Below are positions 1 through 10,062 of a stretch of DNA of 64,000 nt, in pieces. The notes beneath the pieces were generated by a model. The model saw only the letters and a list, made by a program, of their open reading frames with translations. It was not told the DNA's origin and did no database searches. Made by a program: the position numbers and the translations under genes. The stretch comes from Amphiura filiformis (lineage: Eukaryota > Echinodermata > Ophiuroidea > Amphilepidida > Amphiuridae), in the NCBI RefSeq assembly GCF_039555335.1, contig NC_092631.1, forward strand, positions 17,169,805-17,233,804, in the 5' to 3' direction. The stretch's first letter is position 1, and every line of letters starts with the position of its first letter.

Positions 1-1990
1 TGGAGAAATAACCAAGTTATTAAACAAAAACCGGTAGAAGAGATTTGCCAGAATCACTATGTTTTATTACAGGTAGACACTGTGCAAATTATGTATGTTA
101 TTACTCGAAATGTCTGAGTTTTAATGGACGTAGGTCATAATTTCATTTTCAAACAGACAAAGTACGATTAAAAACACTCAAGGGATTCTGTTTCTTGAGC
201 GTCCCACCATAGTGCAAATATTGAACAAAGATACTTTGGCTTTGTAGTCTGAGTAAATAACCGACGGGTTTCGTTTTGGCTATGTCTTAAAAACACTCTG
301 ATGGCTGTGTTAAATCTTTCAAGGAAAAGAGTCACAACGAGGAAAGCAATTCTGCACAGTACTTTAGCGGAAAACAAATTAATATCATTCCACTTTATAG
401 AGTGCTAAAATGAGTCTACGCGGGCCTTTTAGGTGTTGGTAAAGGTGTGTCCTAACGTAAGTGTGGATTTTTGGATGATGCGGGTATTGGGTTGTATACT
501 ATTCGTATGTAATAACGTTTAGTTTGTCCTAGATTTGGAATTGTGCGACCTAAAATAAACACATTTTCCCGCTCATGATTTGCCGGACTTGCGAGGATTC
601 TATCACAGGCAGACATTGAACAAATTTACACATGTTGGCTTTTTAAAAGAATTTAAACAACTATTATGGTTTACCGTAAATGGAACTAGGCCATATGGAA
701 GAACAGGTAAATACTTAAATTTTCCCCTGAATATGGACCCAGTATAAAGAAGAAATAAACACATAAACAAACAAACAAACAAACAAACAAATCATTTATT
801 TTTTAATTATATATTTCTTATTTTTGCTAAATTATACACTCTGTGGCTGATACAATAGGTATAAGGAAAATGAACCCGGGTCGAAGGTCACCCGGAGATC
901 ACTTAGGGTGATTAGGTTAAGAGTTTTCAACAGATGGGTTGAAATCTGAAACTTTTTCCTATGGAGGAAAAAGTTGATACAAAAAAAGCAACATACATAA
1001 GAGTATTATATAATTTATATTGATTGATTACGATCAACTGTTTATGGTCATGCACAAATCGTCTTGCAGCCACCTGATATTCGTGGCTCTTGCTCCACAG
1101 CATCTTTAATTTACTCTCTTGAAGAATTATCCAGTTTTTTTAATATATTTTTGCATCTATCTATCTATCTTTCTGACATTATCTCTTCATTTCTTTTCAC
1201 TAGTTTTTTTTTCTTGTTTGTATATTTGATTATCTGTCGTTGTTTAATCACTATTGGTCCTATTTACATAATTAACACATTTCTGTGGCGCAAAGGTAAT
1301 GCAGTTGTTAATTCAGTGCTAATGGCAATATTAACTTTTCAAAGACTATACTCATCAGCCTCAATCCCCAATGGATGTTTATTATGTACTACACCAATTT
1401 TCCAATCCATATAAGCTAACAGATTGCTGTGTTATATATTGTTGCCTCTGGACACAAGACATTTGGGTATAATCAACTCCATCAGTCCAGTTCAATGGTT
1501 ATTAGAGCAAATGGCTTGAAAAAAACCCTGAAAGTTGATGGTCATACAACCTTACAGGTACTATATAATCAAAACCCTTATGGCTATTTTTTGCTTTGAA
1601 CAATAAGAGAATCAGACAATGGCCAGCCAACTCTCACAAGATAATAAACTCCTGAGAAAGGCATATCTAAAAAAGAACCAGATTTTGTTGCTATTGGTAT
1701 TATAGTTTATACGTACTAATGAAATATTTTAAAATCAGTGCAGTTTTTGATGGTGTCGAATGTCATTCCTTCAGGCCTTGGTTTAATCAAGTAAGCCGTG
1801 CCAAATAAAGATCTTCTTTTATGAATTATTTTTACTTTTAGAAACGAGCTTAACGTTTGTTGAAATCATGGTCGGTCAACATATTTAAACCGTTTATAGA
1901 ACATATGCAGATAATGCGTTCTGCGTTCTGCAATTATGTTTCAGCTCTCTTTAACCAATTATCTGTAAACTTCACCTAGTCTGGCCACTT
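1..1990 (+). repeat. Low-copy repeat LCR1, copy a
   Basis: This stretch is colinear with 21971-24070 at high similarity, starting from the shared TGGAGAAATAACCAAGTTAT, and parts reappear inverted at 26040-27240. It has no credible coding sequence: reading frames are short and not preserved between copies. It lies just beyond intron 1 sequence of receptor exon copy A. It could be a degenerate mobile element or a segmental duplication; no terminal repeats or target duplication were seen. Confidence 0.75.
765..790. repeat. (AAAC)n microsatellite
   Basis: About six AAAC units in a row inside LCR1 copy a. The corresponding part of copy b lacks the tract, so it expanded after duplication or was lost there. 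Confidence 0.85.
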
Positions 1991-2094
1991 TTAAATCTGA
2001 TCTGTTTCCAAACTAATTGATCTGAAGCTTTTTATTTCTAGTTAAGTTGTATATTTTATTGTAGTCTAAGCTCTAGCGTAAATTGTAATTTTAA

Positions 2095-2150
2095 TATCAT
2101 TGTAAAGCGCTTTGTTCATACTTATGCTAAGGCGATATATAAATCGCGTT
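2095..2150 (+). other. LINE/SINE 3'-tail-like motif in receptor intron 1
   Basis: The sequence TTGTAAAGCGCTTTGTTCAT, followed shortly by GGCGATATATAAATCGCG, resembles the 3' ends shared by many CR1/L2-type LINEs and SINEs (a GCGCTTTG block followed by GCGCTATATAAAT). The same motif sits at the matching place beside exon copy B (about 34160-34215), so it predates the duplication. Family assignment rests on the motif only. Confidence 0.35.
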
Positions 2151-2204
2151 TATCGTCTATCGCTTACTAAAAGTCAAATATGATAATCAAGAATTATAGC
2201 TTAC

Positions 2205-2606
2205 CTGCATCATATAGAAAACGAATTTACAGAGAAATCTCCCAAATATCCATTCTGGTACGGCATATAGTGATGCTGTAAATGGTGCACAGCACACTAG
2301 GAAAGCTATATCCGTTGCAGCTAGATTAATGATATAATAATTGGTAACCGTTTTCATACTCCCATGTCTACAAATCACATAGATAACTAGCAAATTACCA
2401 ACCACTCCACAAATTGTTATAAGTCCAAATACCAACGGTACAAGCCATGCACTGATTTGAACCCCTGTCCTACTTAATAGGTCTGTATCTTGTTGATCAT
2501 ATAGTAATTTGTCATCGATTATACCAGTAACGGTTGTATTACTGTAGAGTGGGCTATTGAGAGTGAACTCCTCCGAAGAAGTAGTGTTTCTGTTTAAATA
2601 TTCCAT
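2205..2606 (-). CDS. Kisspeptin receptor-like GPCR, first coding exon, copy A (partial gene)
   Basis: The 134-codon exon begins at ATG 2606-2604 and ends in ATGCAG before a consensus donor GTAAGC (GT at 2204-2203), phase 0. The product is the N-terminal part of a class A peptide GPCR: an extracellular N-terminus (residues 1-50) with N-glycosylation sequons at N7 and N23; TM1 about 53-78 with the conserved GN at 70-71; TM2 about 89-113 with LAATD, D99 being the sodium-site Asp; ECL1 with WIFG (119-122); and start of TM3 with the disulfide Cys126. The block IYVICRH..MKTVTN and LAATD..FL.CC.PFTA.LY.VP.W matches kisspeptin receptors (GPR54) best from memory; galanin/allatostatin receptors are the nearest alternatives. 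TM3 onward, including the DRY/DRW region, would lie leftward; I did not find it. No signal peptide is evident, as is usual in this family. Receptor class is very likely; ligand identity is inferred. Confidence 0.88.
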
Positions 2607-2619
2607 GTTAATCTCTCAT

Positions 2620-2739
2620 CTGGAGGGTTCAAGGGAAAAACCCTTTCAAATATTGAATGAATCAAGAAACAAAACTTGCAAATATATAGAAGCTTCAAAA
2701 CGTTAATATTTTCTCAGAGACCATGTAGAATGTGCTTAC
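2620..2739 (-). other. Candidate 5'UTR intron and uORF of receptor copy A
   Basis: On the minus strand CTTTCTG is followed by GTAAGCAC (GT at 2739-2738). A pyrimidine-rich run ending CCCTCCAG gives an acceptor at 2621-2620, 13 nt before the coding ATG. The retained leader would start with ATGAGAGATTAAC, a three-codon upstream ORF (ATG AGA GAT TAA) just before the main start. A TATTTATA motif about 100 bp further upstream (2839-2846) could belong to the promoter. Copy B keeps the donor but has lost this AG. Transcription evidence is absent. Confidence 0.3.
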
Positions 2740-3833
2740 CAGAAAGTTTCCATGTTTGGGTATTTTACCGCGAAGCACAGTATCAGCTCTTGCGCAGTTT
2801 TCATGCTGTAAATATATTCATTCATCATAACAAGAGAGTATAAATACATCACCGTAAAAGCTAATAGTGATAGATGCTTCAATTATGAAATACTATACAG
2901 GTGCTATTGTCAGTAATAGTTGTGTGAGGAGATGCTCATTTATAAATATCGGAAGTAGCAACAAGAAATCCTTTTGATCCCTTGAATAGATTATACGATG
3001 TTCACGCAATTTCCACCTTCTGAAAATGACACTACACCATCGGCGTTATTCGTTCTGGTATCCACGGCGATAACATTTCCGAATCATGAATTTAGAAATA
3101 TTTCAGAAGTTTTTAAACTGAACTTAATTCGTATATATTCCACTAAATGATGAGACACAGTTCATCAATAATGCAAAGTAGTGGAACTTTACCAATGATA
3201 TCCAAACATCTGTCTTGTCCAAGTTTGCTGCCTAACATGTCCGTAACGATGCTCAATTTATTGAACATTTAAGCATCACTTCTACTGCTAAATAAATCCA
3301 TTTGGTGCCCCACAACTAACGACTCCTACTTCTACATGGCAATGTAAATAATTAAATGGCAGAAGAGATGAGACAGAATCACGCTGAATCGTATAAGCCA
3401 ATAGTGAGCCGACTCGTTCTGACTTAAATTACTTCATCAAAACGAATTCATTGCATTGGATTGAGTGGGACGTAGCTATAAACATCTATACTTCCACGCA
3501 ACTAATGCTGAACACATTGAGTGAGCCGTGCTTATAACTCACCAATGCTCGCTGTTGATTGGTTGTCTGCGAGTTAACCACGGTACCCGTCAGTCACTGT
3601 TTCGTTCAATGTTTAATATTGCCATCACTTTTATGTTATATATAGAGTCAAATGTATTCTATCGCTTTGATAACATATGAATCTTTGATAAAAACAAAGA
3701 TAATATTTTCACAGTGTATGAAGAGATCAAGCTTTGTTATTACAATCTTAGGACACATTCACGAAGGTGTTATAGACGTCTTAAGTCAATAATGGCTACA
3801 GTGTAACTGTTATTTTAACAAAAAACATTACCA
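2740..3833. other. Receptor upstream region, copy A
   Basis: No coding sequence was recognised. Most of it is conserved with 34790-35914, including the AT-rich leader region next to the receptor and a stretch near 3500-3600. It probably holds the receptor promoter, but no specific factor site can be supported. Confidence 0.4.
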
Positions 3834-4245
3834 CCTTAAAGAAACTCTCCGGCAATCACAACAGGTTGCCTTATATGTTAGAAAAATAATTATCAAACAT
3901 CACATATTGCCAATGTAAATGACCATAAATATGAATAAAAACAGGCGTCTCTCAACACGCGATATTCACAATTTCCGGGCACTGAAATTGTCTAGTACAA
4001 TGACGTCTCATTAATACAGTAAAGGCTGACGACAATTGAGCACAAATAACTAAATTTATTACGTCATTGCACTAGAAAATGTCGGCGCGGGAATTTTGAA
4101 TATCGCGTGTTGAGAGCCGGCTGTTTTTTAATCGTTTTTATGGTCAATTTGAGTTTGTTTTAAATAAAACAATGTGATTCGTGATTGTTAATTATTGTTC
4201 TAACATATAAGGCATAATGTTATGACTGCCGGAGACTTCCTTTAA
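3834..4245. mobile_element. Foldback element with long inverted repeats, copy a
   Basis: Two arms of about 180-190 bp are inverted around a short centre near 4010-4060. The outer part is CTCCGGCAATCACAACAGG against its complement near 4215-4240; the inner part is CTCAACACGCGATATTCA (near 3953) against the complement of TGAATATCGCGTGTTGAG (near 4097). Arms match imperfectly, so it is old. A homologous copy at about 35915-36660 carries an extra TTAA-flanked insertion. No coding capacity. The transposon superfamily cannot be set because no target duplication is visible. Confidence 0.7.
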
Positions 4246-4689
4246 TTGATATATATTCTTTTGTTATGAATACACTTGTTAAACAGCAAGGTGGTGTATA
4301 ATACATTTTGTTGTTGTCTTCGAAATTAATATTCCACAAAATTAGATTTGACCAAAGATATCTGAAGGCATAAGGCGTAAGATATTTTGTTAACTGCCTC
4401 TTTGGTTACTAACTATTAAGGAATAAGTGACTGTCTGACTATTATCCGAATTTTAAAACATTTACCCGCTGAAAAAAGCCTTTTTTGTTTTCATTACAAG
4501 TCGATGAAACGTCATTAGATTGATTGCGGGGTTTCTGGTGTGTATAAATTATTACCCTTTTTCACTTTTGTAAGGCTTTTATAAACGAAATTGAAATACA
4601 AATTTCGTGTAGTTTCTTGATTGATGCAAAATAAATATTATTACCATTGATTATTAAAATGCCCCGGAAAAGGAATGGCTGTATCAATA

Positions 4690-4980
4690 CAGATCCATAA
4701 GCAATTTAAGAAGCAGATTTATCAATCCACCGTGACAGCAAGTTGACACATCTGCATCATGTGTCTTGTCTTTAGGTCATTTCTGGCGGTCAACGGCACT
4801 CTTGAGAGATGCTTTCTGGTGAAAATGTGTCCTAGTATTGTTGGTTTTGTCACATGAATCGACTAAGAAAACTGCCATTGGCATAATTAATGAATTTGGG
4901 AAACGATGGGAAAGGAAACGATTAATCGATATTATTTAACAGAGCTGACTAGGAATCTCAACTTAAAGTTGTACATTTTG
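4690..4980 (+). repeat. Dispersed repeat LCR4, copy a
   Basis: A block with TGACAGCAAGTTGACACATC and GCGGTCAACGGCACTCTTGA is shared with 19240-19440, 38340-38620 and 63700-63940. Three of the four copies run directly into an AAG-rich purine tract. The fourth (38.6 kb) was interrupted by a mariner-type MITE at that point. Confidence 0.75.
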
Positions 4981-4981
4981 T

Positions 4982-5175
4982 GAGAAGAAGAAGAAGCACG
5001 CAGCAGAAGACGAAGAAAAAACGGAGAGAAGAAGAAGAAGAAGAAGAAGAAGAAGAAAAAAAAGAAGAAAAGGAAGGAGAAGAAGAATACCAAGAGGAAT
5101 AATAACAATATTAATAATAACAAGAAGAATATTAGAAGAGGTAATAAAGAAGAGTACAGAGAAGAAGAAAAATAA
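4982..5175. repeat. AAG-rich polypurine tract
   Basis: The plus strand is almost pure purine with many GAAGAAGAA units. Translated minus-strand phenylalanine/leucine runs are an artefact of this composition. Such mirror-symmetric purine tracts can form triplex DNA. Confidence 0.9.
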
Positions 5176-5212
5176 GTTTGGTTTAAATGTTGAAGCGTCT
5201 ATAATCGTACTT

Positions 5213-5280
5213 GATTAGTTAAGTTAAGTTAAGTTAAGTTAAGTTAAGTTAAGTTAAGTTAAGTTAAGTTAAGTTAAGTT
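5213..5280. repeat. (AAGTT)n pentanucleotide microsatellite
   Basis: About twelve very regular copies of the pentamer TTAAG/AAGTT end in AAGTTTGTTTG. It follows the AAG tract after about 40 bp. It differs from known TTAGGG/TTAGG telomere repeats. Confidence 0.95.
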
Positions 5281-5700
5281 TGTTTGATTGGGGGTGAGTG
5301 GCTGTATATTTTACATGTAAAAATGTAAACTCTGTCACATGATCATATTTGCCTGTCATTGTCGTAGCAGAGTAGAATTGTGTTCAACTTAGTTTACACA
5401 TTTAAGATAATGTGTCTAACAATCAGCAATATTTTCTCTTCAACCCACTTTATTGATATACGCGATGGTGATAAAGGAGTTTAAAGTCTCTGGGTCAATT
5501 ATAATACACGCGACTTTATAGAACAAGAGGCATCAGAATCGGTCTTTTAACTCAGTCCAAGAGGACTAGGCGCAGATACAAACCTACTCAATAACGGAAC
5601 TATGGCGGTTGGTGATATCTATAACATATAATGTTGCAAACATAATACAAACATATATAATACACAAAATTAAACACTAATTTGTCCCTTTTAAATAGCT
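5281..5700. other. No gene seen; similar to 19930-20240
   Basis: No coding sequence was recognised. The stretch GGCATCAGAATCGG..CTCAGTCCAAGAGG has a diverged counterpart near 20070-20180, extending the LCR4/polypurine homology beyond the microsatellite. Confidence 0.4.
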
Positions 5701-5709
5701 TATATATAC

Positions 5710-6050
5710 ATCTTAAGCATTATGCCTCTAAATCGTTTTAATCGACTTGCAAGAAAGAGGCAAGTAAAATTTAGTCAGAAAACTACCCTTACTTATCTTT
5801 AACTTGCAATAAAGCAAAAACTGAAGCATGATTAATTTACATGATTGGAAGTACCCTTATTTATCTTTAACTTGCAATAAAGCAAAAACTGAAGCATGAT
5901 TAATTTACATGATTGGCAGTCAAGTTGTTGTCCGCCACTGCAATATTATGCATCAATGCACTGAGTATTTTAACGTTTTACGTTGTCGGTGTCAGGTTTT
6001 ACGTTGGCGGTATCAGTTCTTACGATGTTGACATCAGTTCTAACGTTGTC
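5710..6050 (+). repeat. Direct duplication, left copy
   Basis: Almost identical to 6862-7206, including an internal 64-bp tandem duplication (ACTTGCAATAAAGCAAAAAC twice) and the first units of the 21-bp minisatellite. The right copy has an extra 12 bp (GACTAACGGGCC) near 6907. The near-identity points to recent duplication. Confidence 0.9.
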
Positions 6051-6145
6051 GGCATCACTTCATACGTTGTCGACATCAGATCTTACGTTCTCGGCATCAG
6101 TTCTTGCGTTGCCTTTATCTGTTTGTTCTTACGTTACCATAACAC
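5965..6145 (+). repeat. 21-bp minisatellite (ACGTTGTCGGYATCAGTTCTT)
   Basis: About nine degenerate copies of a 21-bp unit, ACGTTGTCGGCATCAGTTCTT and variants. A second array of the same unit is at 39920-40600 and a truncated one at 7140-7212. Because the unit is a multiple of three, several frames stay open; these are not genes. This array serves as an uninterrupted reference for the insertion at 40014-40479. Confidence 0.9.
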
Positions 6146-6239
6146 GGTTGATTGGCAAGGCAGTAACATTACTTATAATCAACACTGACCACGAGAGTTG
6201 TCATGATTGTGATGCTTTGTGTTGTTGAATATCGATAGT

Positions 6240-6510
6240 TGTCATTTCACTGGCTTATATAAGTATGCCAGTATAGTTTCACTTCATCATACACGATAGG
6301 GGAAAGCGACTACAGGTAATGTTTGAATAACATTGCTACCATCTCAACCAAGGGGATTACTTGAAAAACAAAACCACTTTTTACACCTCCCCCTCCCGAC
6401 GTAATAATTATATCATGTCAATCGCGGTCTTATCTTTAACGTACTATCATGTATATCAACCGCAGCATCATCGATCAATTGCATGGTATACTACATACTA
6501 TCACCTTACC
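6240..6510 (+). repeat. Promoter/first-exon-like dispersed block, copy 1
   Basis: Contains CTTATATAAG (TATA-like), then CTTCATCATACACGATAGGG, then a CAG-GTAATG donor-like site, and an ATG-containing stretch (ATGTCAATCGCGGTC). The same arrangement is at 40690-40980 (close) and 14800-15110 (diverged). In this copy the frame after the ATG closes after about 30 codons. It may be a duplicated promoter with first exon, or part of a mobile element. Confidence 0.45.
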
Positions 6511-6518
6511 TAGTATAA

Positions 6519-6551
6519 ACATACCTACCTACCTACCTATCTACCTATCTG
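6519..6551. repeat. (ACCT/ATCT)n microsatellite
   Basis: A tract of CTACCTACCTACC and CTATC units; the equivalent tract follows copy 3 of the same block at 40984-41011. Confidence 0.85.
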
Positions 6552-6861
6552 TTTCCGTTGGAAAATGTCCAGGGGACTTAAGTTTTTGAAGGGACGGATA
6601 TGTGCCTGTCAATAGACCCCCTTTTCTGTAGCCATATATCCGTTGACCTATAAAATGCCAGCAAGATAGTCAAAAACAGATACTTTGTCTGGTAGTCCCT
6701 GGCAACCCAGTCTGCATGTGGTTAAGTCGCAAACATACACGACAGAAACCGGCTGTGAAGGAGCCTATGTCCACGTAGATAACTTTCTTATACTAAGTAA
6801 TAAAATCCGTTTTTGAGTATAATAAAGAAAGTCATCCATATGCAAAATGAAGGAAATACAT

Positions 6862-7206
6862 ATTAAGCATTATGCCTCTAAATCGTTTTAATCGACTTGC
6901 AAGAAAGACTAACGGGCCGAGAGGCAAGTAAAATTTAGACAGAAAACTACCCTTACTTATCTTTAACTTGCAATAAAGCAAAAACTGAAGCATGATTAAT
7001 TTACATGATTGGAAGTACCCTTATTTATCTTTAACTTGCAATAAAGCAAAAACTGAAGCATGATTAATTTACATGATTGGCAGTCAAGTTGTTGTCCGCC
7101 ACTGCAATATTATGCATCAATGCACGGAGTATTTTAACGTTTTACGTTGTCGGTGTCAGGTTTTACGTTGGCGGTATCAGTTCTTACGATGTTAACATCA
7201 GTTCTA
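6862..7206 (+). repeat. Direct duplication, right copy
   Basis: Second copy of 5710-6050, about 1.15 kb downstream. The duplication ends within the minisatellite, after which unrelated sequence (GGGCGTCAAAGCC) begins. Confidence 0.9.
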
Positions 7207-7561
7207 ACATGGGCGTCAAAGCCTTGCTTTGAAAAGTTTGTTTGTTGATATAATATTTAAAAAGACATTAGTGGTTTTACAATGTTCATGAAAGCTCCTT
7301 CAATGGTTTGATGACCGAGAGCATTAATAGTTTTAAAGACTCGTTGTTCAAAGAAAAAAAATCATCTTGATGTCTTAAATGATTAAACCACAGCATCACC
7401 AGATGGAATGACATTTCACGCCATGAGAAAAAGCACTGGATTTAATTTTCACACGGTCATATTTGTGGTATTCGTATAGAAATACATATCTTAAAATAGT
7501 CGTGTCTTGTGAAAGTTGATTGACCGTTGTCTGGTTTTAATACCGTTCAATGTAAGTTACC
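7207..7561. other. No gene seen; LCR1-like fragment
   Basis: Part of this stretch (GCATCACCAGATGGAATGACATTTC.. near 7392) is the inverted equivalent of LCR1 sequence near 1750-1790 and resembles 26100-26140. No coding sequence seen. Confidence 0.4.
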
Positions 7562-8025
7562 ATCTACCAAAAAAACGTTGACAACGTAAAGAAATCAGCA
7601 AGTTTAAAAAATCCCACCTCGGCTCACTTTTTGAAACTTGGTCCCATTTTGAACACCAACAGCAAATCAGTGTTTTTATTTGATTTCAACAGAATACAGC
7701 GTTTCCAACAAGATTACAAGCCTACTTGTTATTCGTTTAATTCAATCATTAATCATGATTATTATAAAACAAAACACAATAGGATATTGGCTTACCATGC
7801 AAGAACAAGATAATAACCTTTCAGGTCGTTCCAGAAAGCTTACAAATTAATATCGCATCTGCACATTAAATATACCTAACACTTCTGGAAATGTTTTAAA
7901 TTTATAAATATGATAAAGTTTAAATCGGTAACTTTTACAAATGGGACCAAGTTTCAAAAAGTGAGCCGAGGTGGGTTTTTTAAACTTGCTGATTTCTTTA
8001 CGTTGTCAACGTTTTTTTGGTAGAT
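7562..8025. mobile_element. MITE with ~88-bp near-perfect TIRs
   Basis: Left arm 7562-7649 and right arm 7939-8025 are inverted copies differing by about one base indel. Both contain CTACCAAAAAAACGTTGACA outermost and AAACTTGGTCCCATTT innermost. The 290-bp interior is AT-rich with no preserved coding sequence. Ends read ATCTACC..GGTAGAT; any target duplication is too short to recognise (AT is possible). The high arm identity suggests a recent insertion. Superfamily not assignable. Confidence 0.85.
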
Positions 8026-8099
8026 TTCTTTTCTTTTTATGAATGTAGCCAAGCAGCTCCAAGCTTGGAAAGTCATCAGGTTACGAAGTGCACCATAAA

Positions 8100-8230
8100 A
8101 CGAATAAAACGAAAAATGGATGTTTGAAGTTGCTATTCTTGATTCATGACAATAAACAATTAAACAAAACTTTATCAGTCGTTTATTTTTAAAACTTGCT
8201 CGTCACGCGGGACTGTAATGTTCAGAGGCG
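8100..8230 (+). repeat. Short direct repeat flanking the minisatellite
   Basis: GGATGTTTGAAGTTGCTATTC..GACAATAAAC..TTTATCAGTCGTTT matches 9910-9970 plus 10558-10590. In the second place about 590 bp is inserted. The pair therefore brackets the 8.46-9.70 kb minisatellite. Confidence 0.6.
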
Positions 8231-8459
8231 TACACAATGATCAATAAACATTTTGATATACTTTAATTATTCAAGGCTACGTAAATATGTAAAGAAAATG
8301 TTAATATGAACAACACACACCCAATGTTGACAATGCCAGAGAGACACACATAGAGTAAATCCGATTTAGGCCTACTTCATGTCGGAACTGGTAAATGCGC
8401 ATATATTTAAGCCTATACTACGGAAGCGTCTAAATGCCCCAGATAATCGTGTTTTAATG

Positions 8460-9700
8460 TGTGTGGTTCTTTGTAGCCCTGCGGGGCAATCTACTTGGCT
8501 ATCCGAATTTCGAGGTTTGTGGTTCTTTGCAGCCCTTCGGGGCAACCTAGTTGAATATTCCTATTAAGCGGCGGTTGTCGGCGATCTTTCGTGGTTTGTG
8601 GTTTTCATCAAGCCCTGCACTCTATCGGGAGCTAATTAATAGTTTAAGCTTGTTGAATATCCATATTTCGTGGTTCTTTGTAGCACGGTGGGGCAATCTA
8701 GTTGCATATCCAAATTTCGCGGTTTGTGGCTCTTTATAGCCCTGCGGGGCAATCTAGTTGGTATCAACAGTGAGCGGCAGTTGTTGTTGATCTTTCGCGG
8801 TTTGTGGTTCTTTATAATTGATAGGCCTGCGGGCAATCTAATTGGATATCCAAATTTCGCGGTTTTGGTGGCTCTTTGTAGCCCATCCGGGCAATATAGT
8901 TGAATATCGTGGTTTGTGGTTTTAATTTCCCTCTATCGGGAGCTAATTTATAGTCTAAGCTTGTTGGATATCCGTATTTCGTGGTTTGTGATACTTTATA
9001 ATCGATAGGCATGCGGGCAATCTAGTCTTTCGCGGTTTGTGGTTCTTTGTAATCTTTCGTGTTTTGTGGTTTTAATTTCCCTCATCAAGTCTTGCTCTCT
9101 ATCGGGAGCTAATTTGTAGTTTAAGCTTGTTGGATATCCATATTTCGTTGTTTGTGGTTCTTTGAAGCCCTGTGGGGCAATAGTTCCATATCCAAATTTC
9201 GCGGTTTGTGGTTCTTTATAGCCCTGCGGGCAATCTACTTGGATATCAATATTGAGCGGCAGTTGTTGGCGATCTTTCGCGGTTTGTGGTCTTAATTTGT
9301 TGGATATCCATATTTCGCGGTTTGTGGTTCTTTATAATCAATAGGCCTGCGGGCAATCTGGTTGGATATCCAAATTTCGCGGTTTGTAGTTCTTTGTAGC
9401 CCTGCGGGGCAATCTAGTTGGATGCCCCTATTAAGCGGCGGTTGTCGGCGATCTTTCGCGGTTTGTGATTTTAATTCCCCTTATTAAGTCCTGCCCTGTA
9501 TCGGGAGCTTAATTTATAGTTTAAGCTTGTTGGATATCCATATTTCGTGGAGTGTGATTCTTTGTAGGCCTGCGAGGCAATGTAGTTGGATATCCAAATT
9601 TCAAGATTTGTGGTTTTTTATAGCCCTGTGGGGAAATCTAGTTGGATAACAATATTCAGCGGCAGTTGTTGGCGATCTTTCGCGGTTTGTGATTTTAATT
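8460..9700. repeat. Complex minisatellite (CGCGGTTTGTGG family)
   Basis: Many irregular copies of a composite unit: TTTCGCGGTTTGTGGTTCTT, TAGCCCTGCGGGGCAATCTA and GTTGGATATCCAAATTTCGC. Longer modules such as TATCGGGAGCTAATT and GAGCGGCAGTTGTTGGCGAT are interspersed. Units vary in length and order, indicating repeated unequal exchange. GCCCTGCGGGGC and GGATATCC are internal palindromes. Frames open across it on both strands are repeat artefacts. Fragments of the same vocabulary occur near 15480-15700 and 39295-39330. Confidence 0.85.
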
Positions 9701-9980
9701 TATAATATTTATATCAAATATAATTTCAGTCTGAGCTGTCAACAGAGCCACTGATAAATGTGTTTTAAATGACGAAGATGCCATGCCATGATAGTCAGGC
9801 ATTGTGATAGCATCTGGATGGTGAAAGTAGGCCCTAGGCCTAGGACTAAATGTGAATAAAAAATCAAACACGTTTGTTTGATGAAAAACAAAATATAATA
9901 TCACAATAGCAATGGATGTTCGAAATGGTGTTATTCTTGATTTACGACAATAAATTGATTAATAAAACATTTAAAAAAAG

Positions 9981-10062
9981 TGGTGGGAAGTTTCGAACTT
10001 GAGCAAAAATTAATGAACGGATTAAAAGTCCATGGCCTTAACCACTTCGCCACGGAGACGTC
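9981..10062 (-). other. tRNA-like fossil (degenerate SINE head or tRNA pseudogene)
   Basis: On the minus strand GTGGCGAAGTGGTTAAGGC fits box A of a Ser/Leu-type tRNA. It is followed by GGACTTTTAATCC as an anticodon arm, a long variable region, and box B AAGTTCGAAAC. Only about three of five T-stem pairs survive, so it is not a functional tRNA. It lies at one end of a roughly 590-bp insertion (about 9970-10557) judged by comparison with 8165-8185. Confidence 0.5.

Larger units (their letters stand above)
2033..5000. repeat. Low-copy repeat LCR2, copy a (receptor exon segment)
   Basis: This segment contains receptor exon copy A, the start of its intron 1 and about 2.4 kb upstream. It matches 34118-38620 in the same order and orientation. 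Copy b is longer because it carries inserted elements at 36023-36348 and about 36690-37940, so copy a gives the empty sites. Homology on the intron side stops near 2033, where copy b instead joins another dispersed repeat (33990-34115). Confidence 0.8.

Noticed and set aside
5213..5280. Telomeric repeat
   Set aside because: The unit TTAAG differs from TTAGGG or TTAGG and the tract is only ~65 bp inside the sequence.
5913..6228. Two overlapping plus-strand frames with repeated heptads
   Set aside because: The 21-bp minisatellite keeps several frames open; no initiation or domain evidence.
8379..9012. Several short frames in the 8.4-9.0 kb minisatellite
   Set aside because: Present on both strands across the same repeat words; repeat artefacts.
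9981..10062. Functional tRNA gene on the minus strand
   Set aside because: Box A and box B are good but the T-stem and acceptor stem do not pair; kept only as a tRNA-like fossil.
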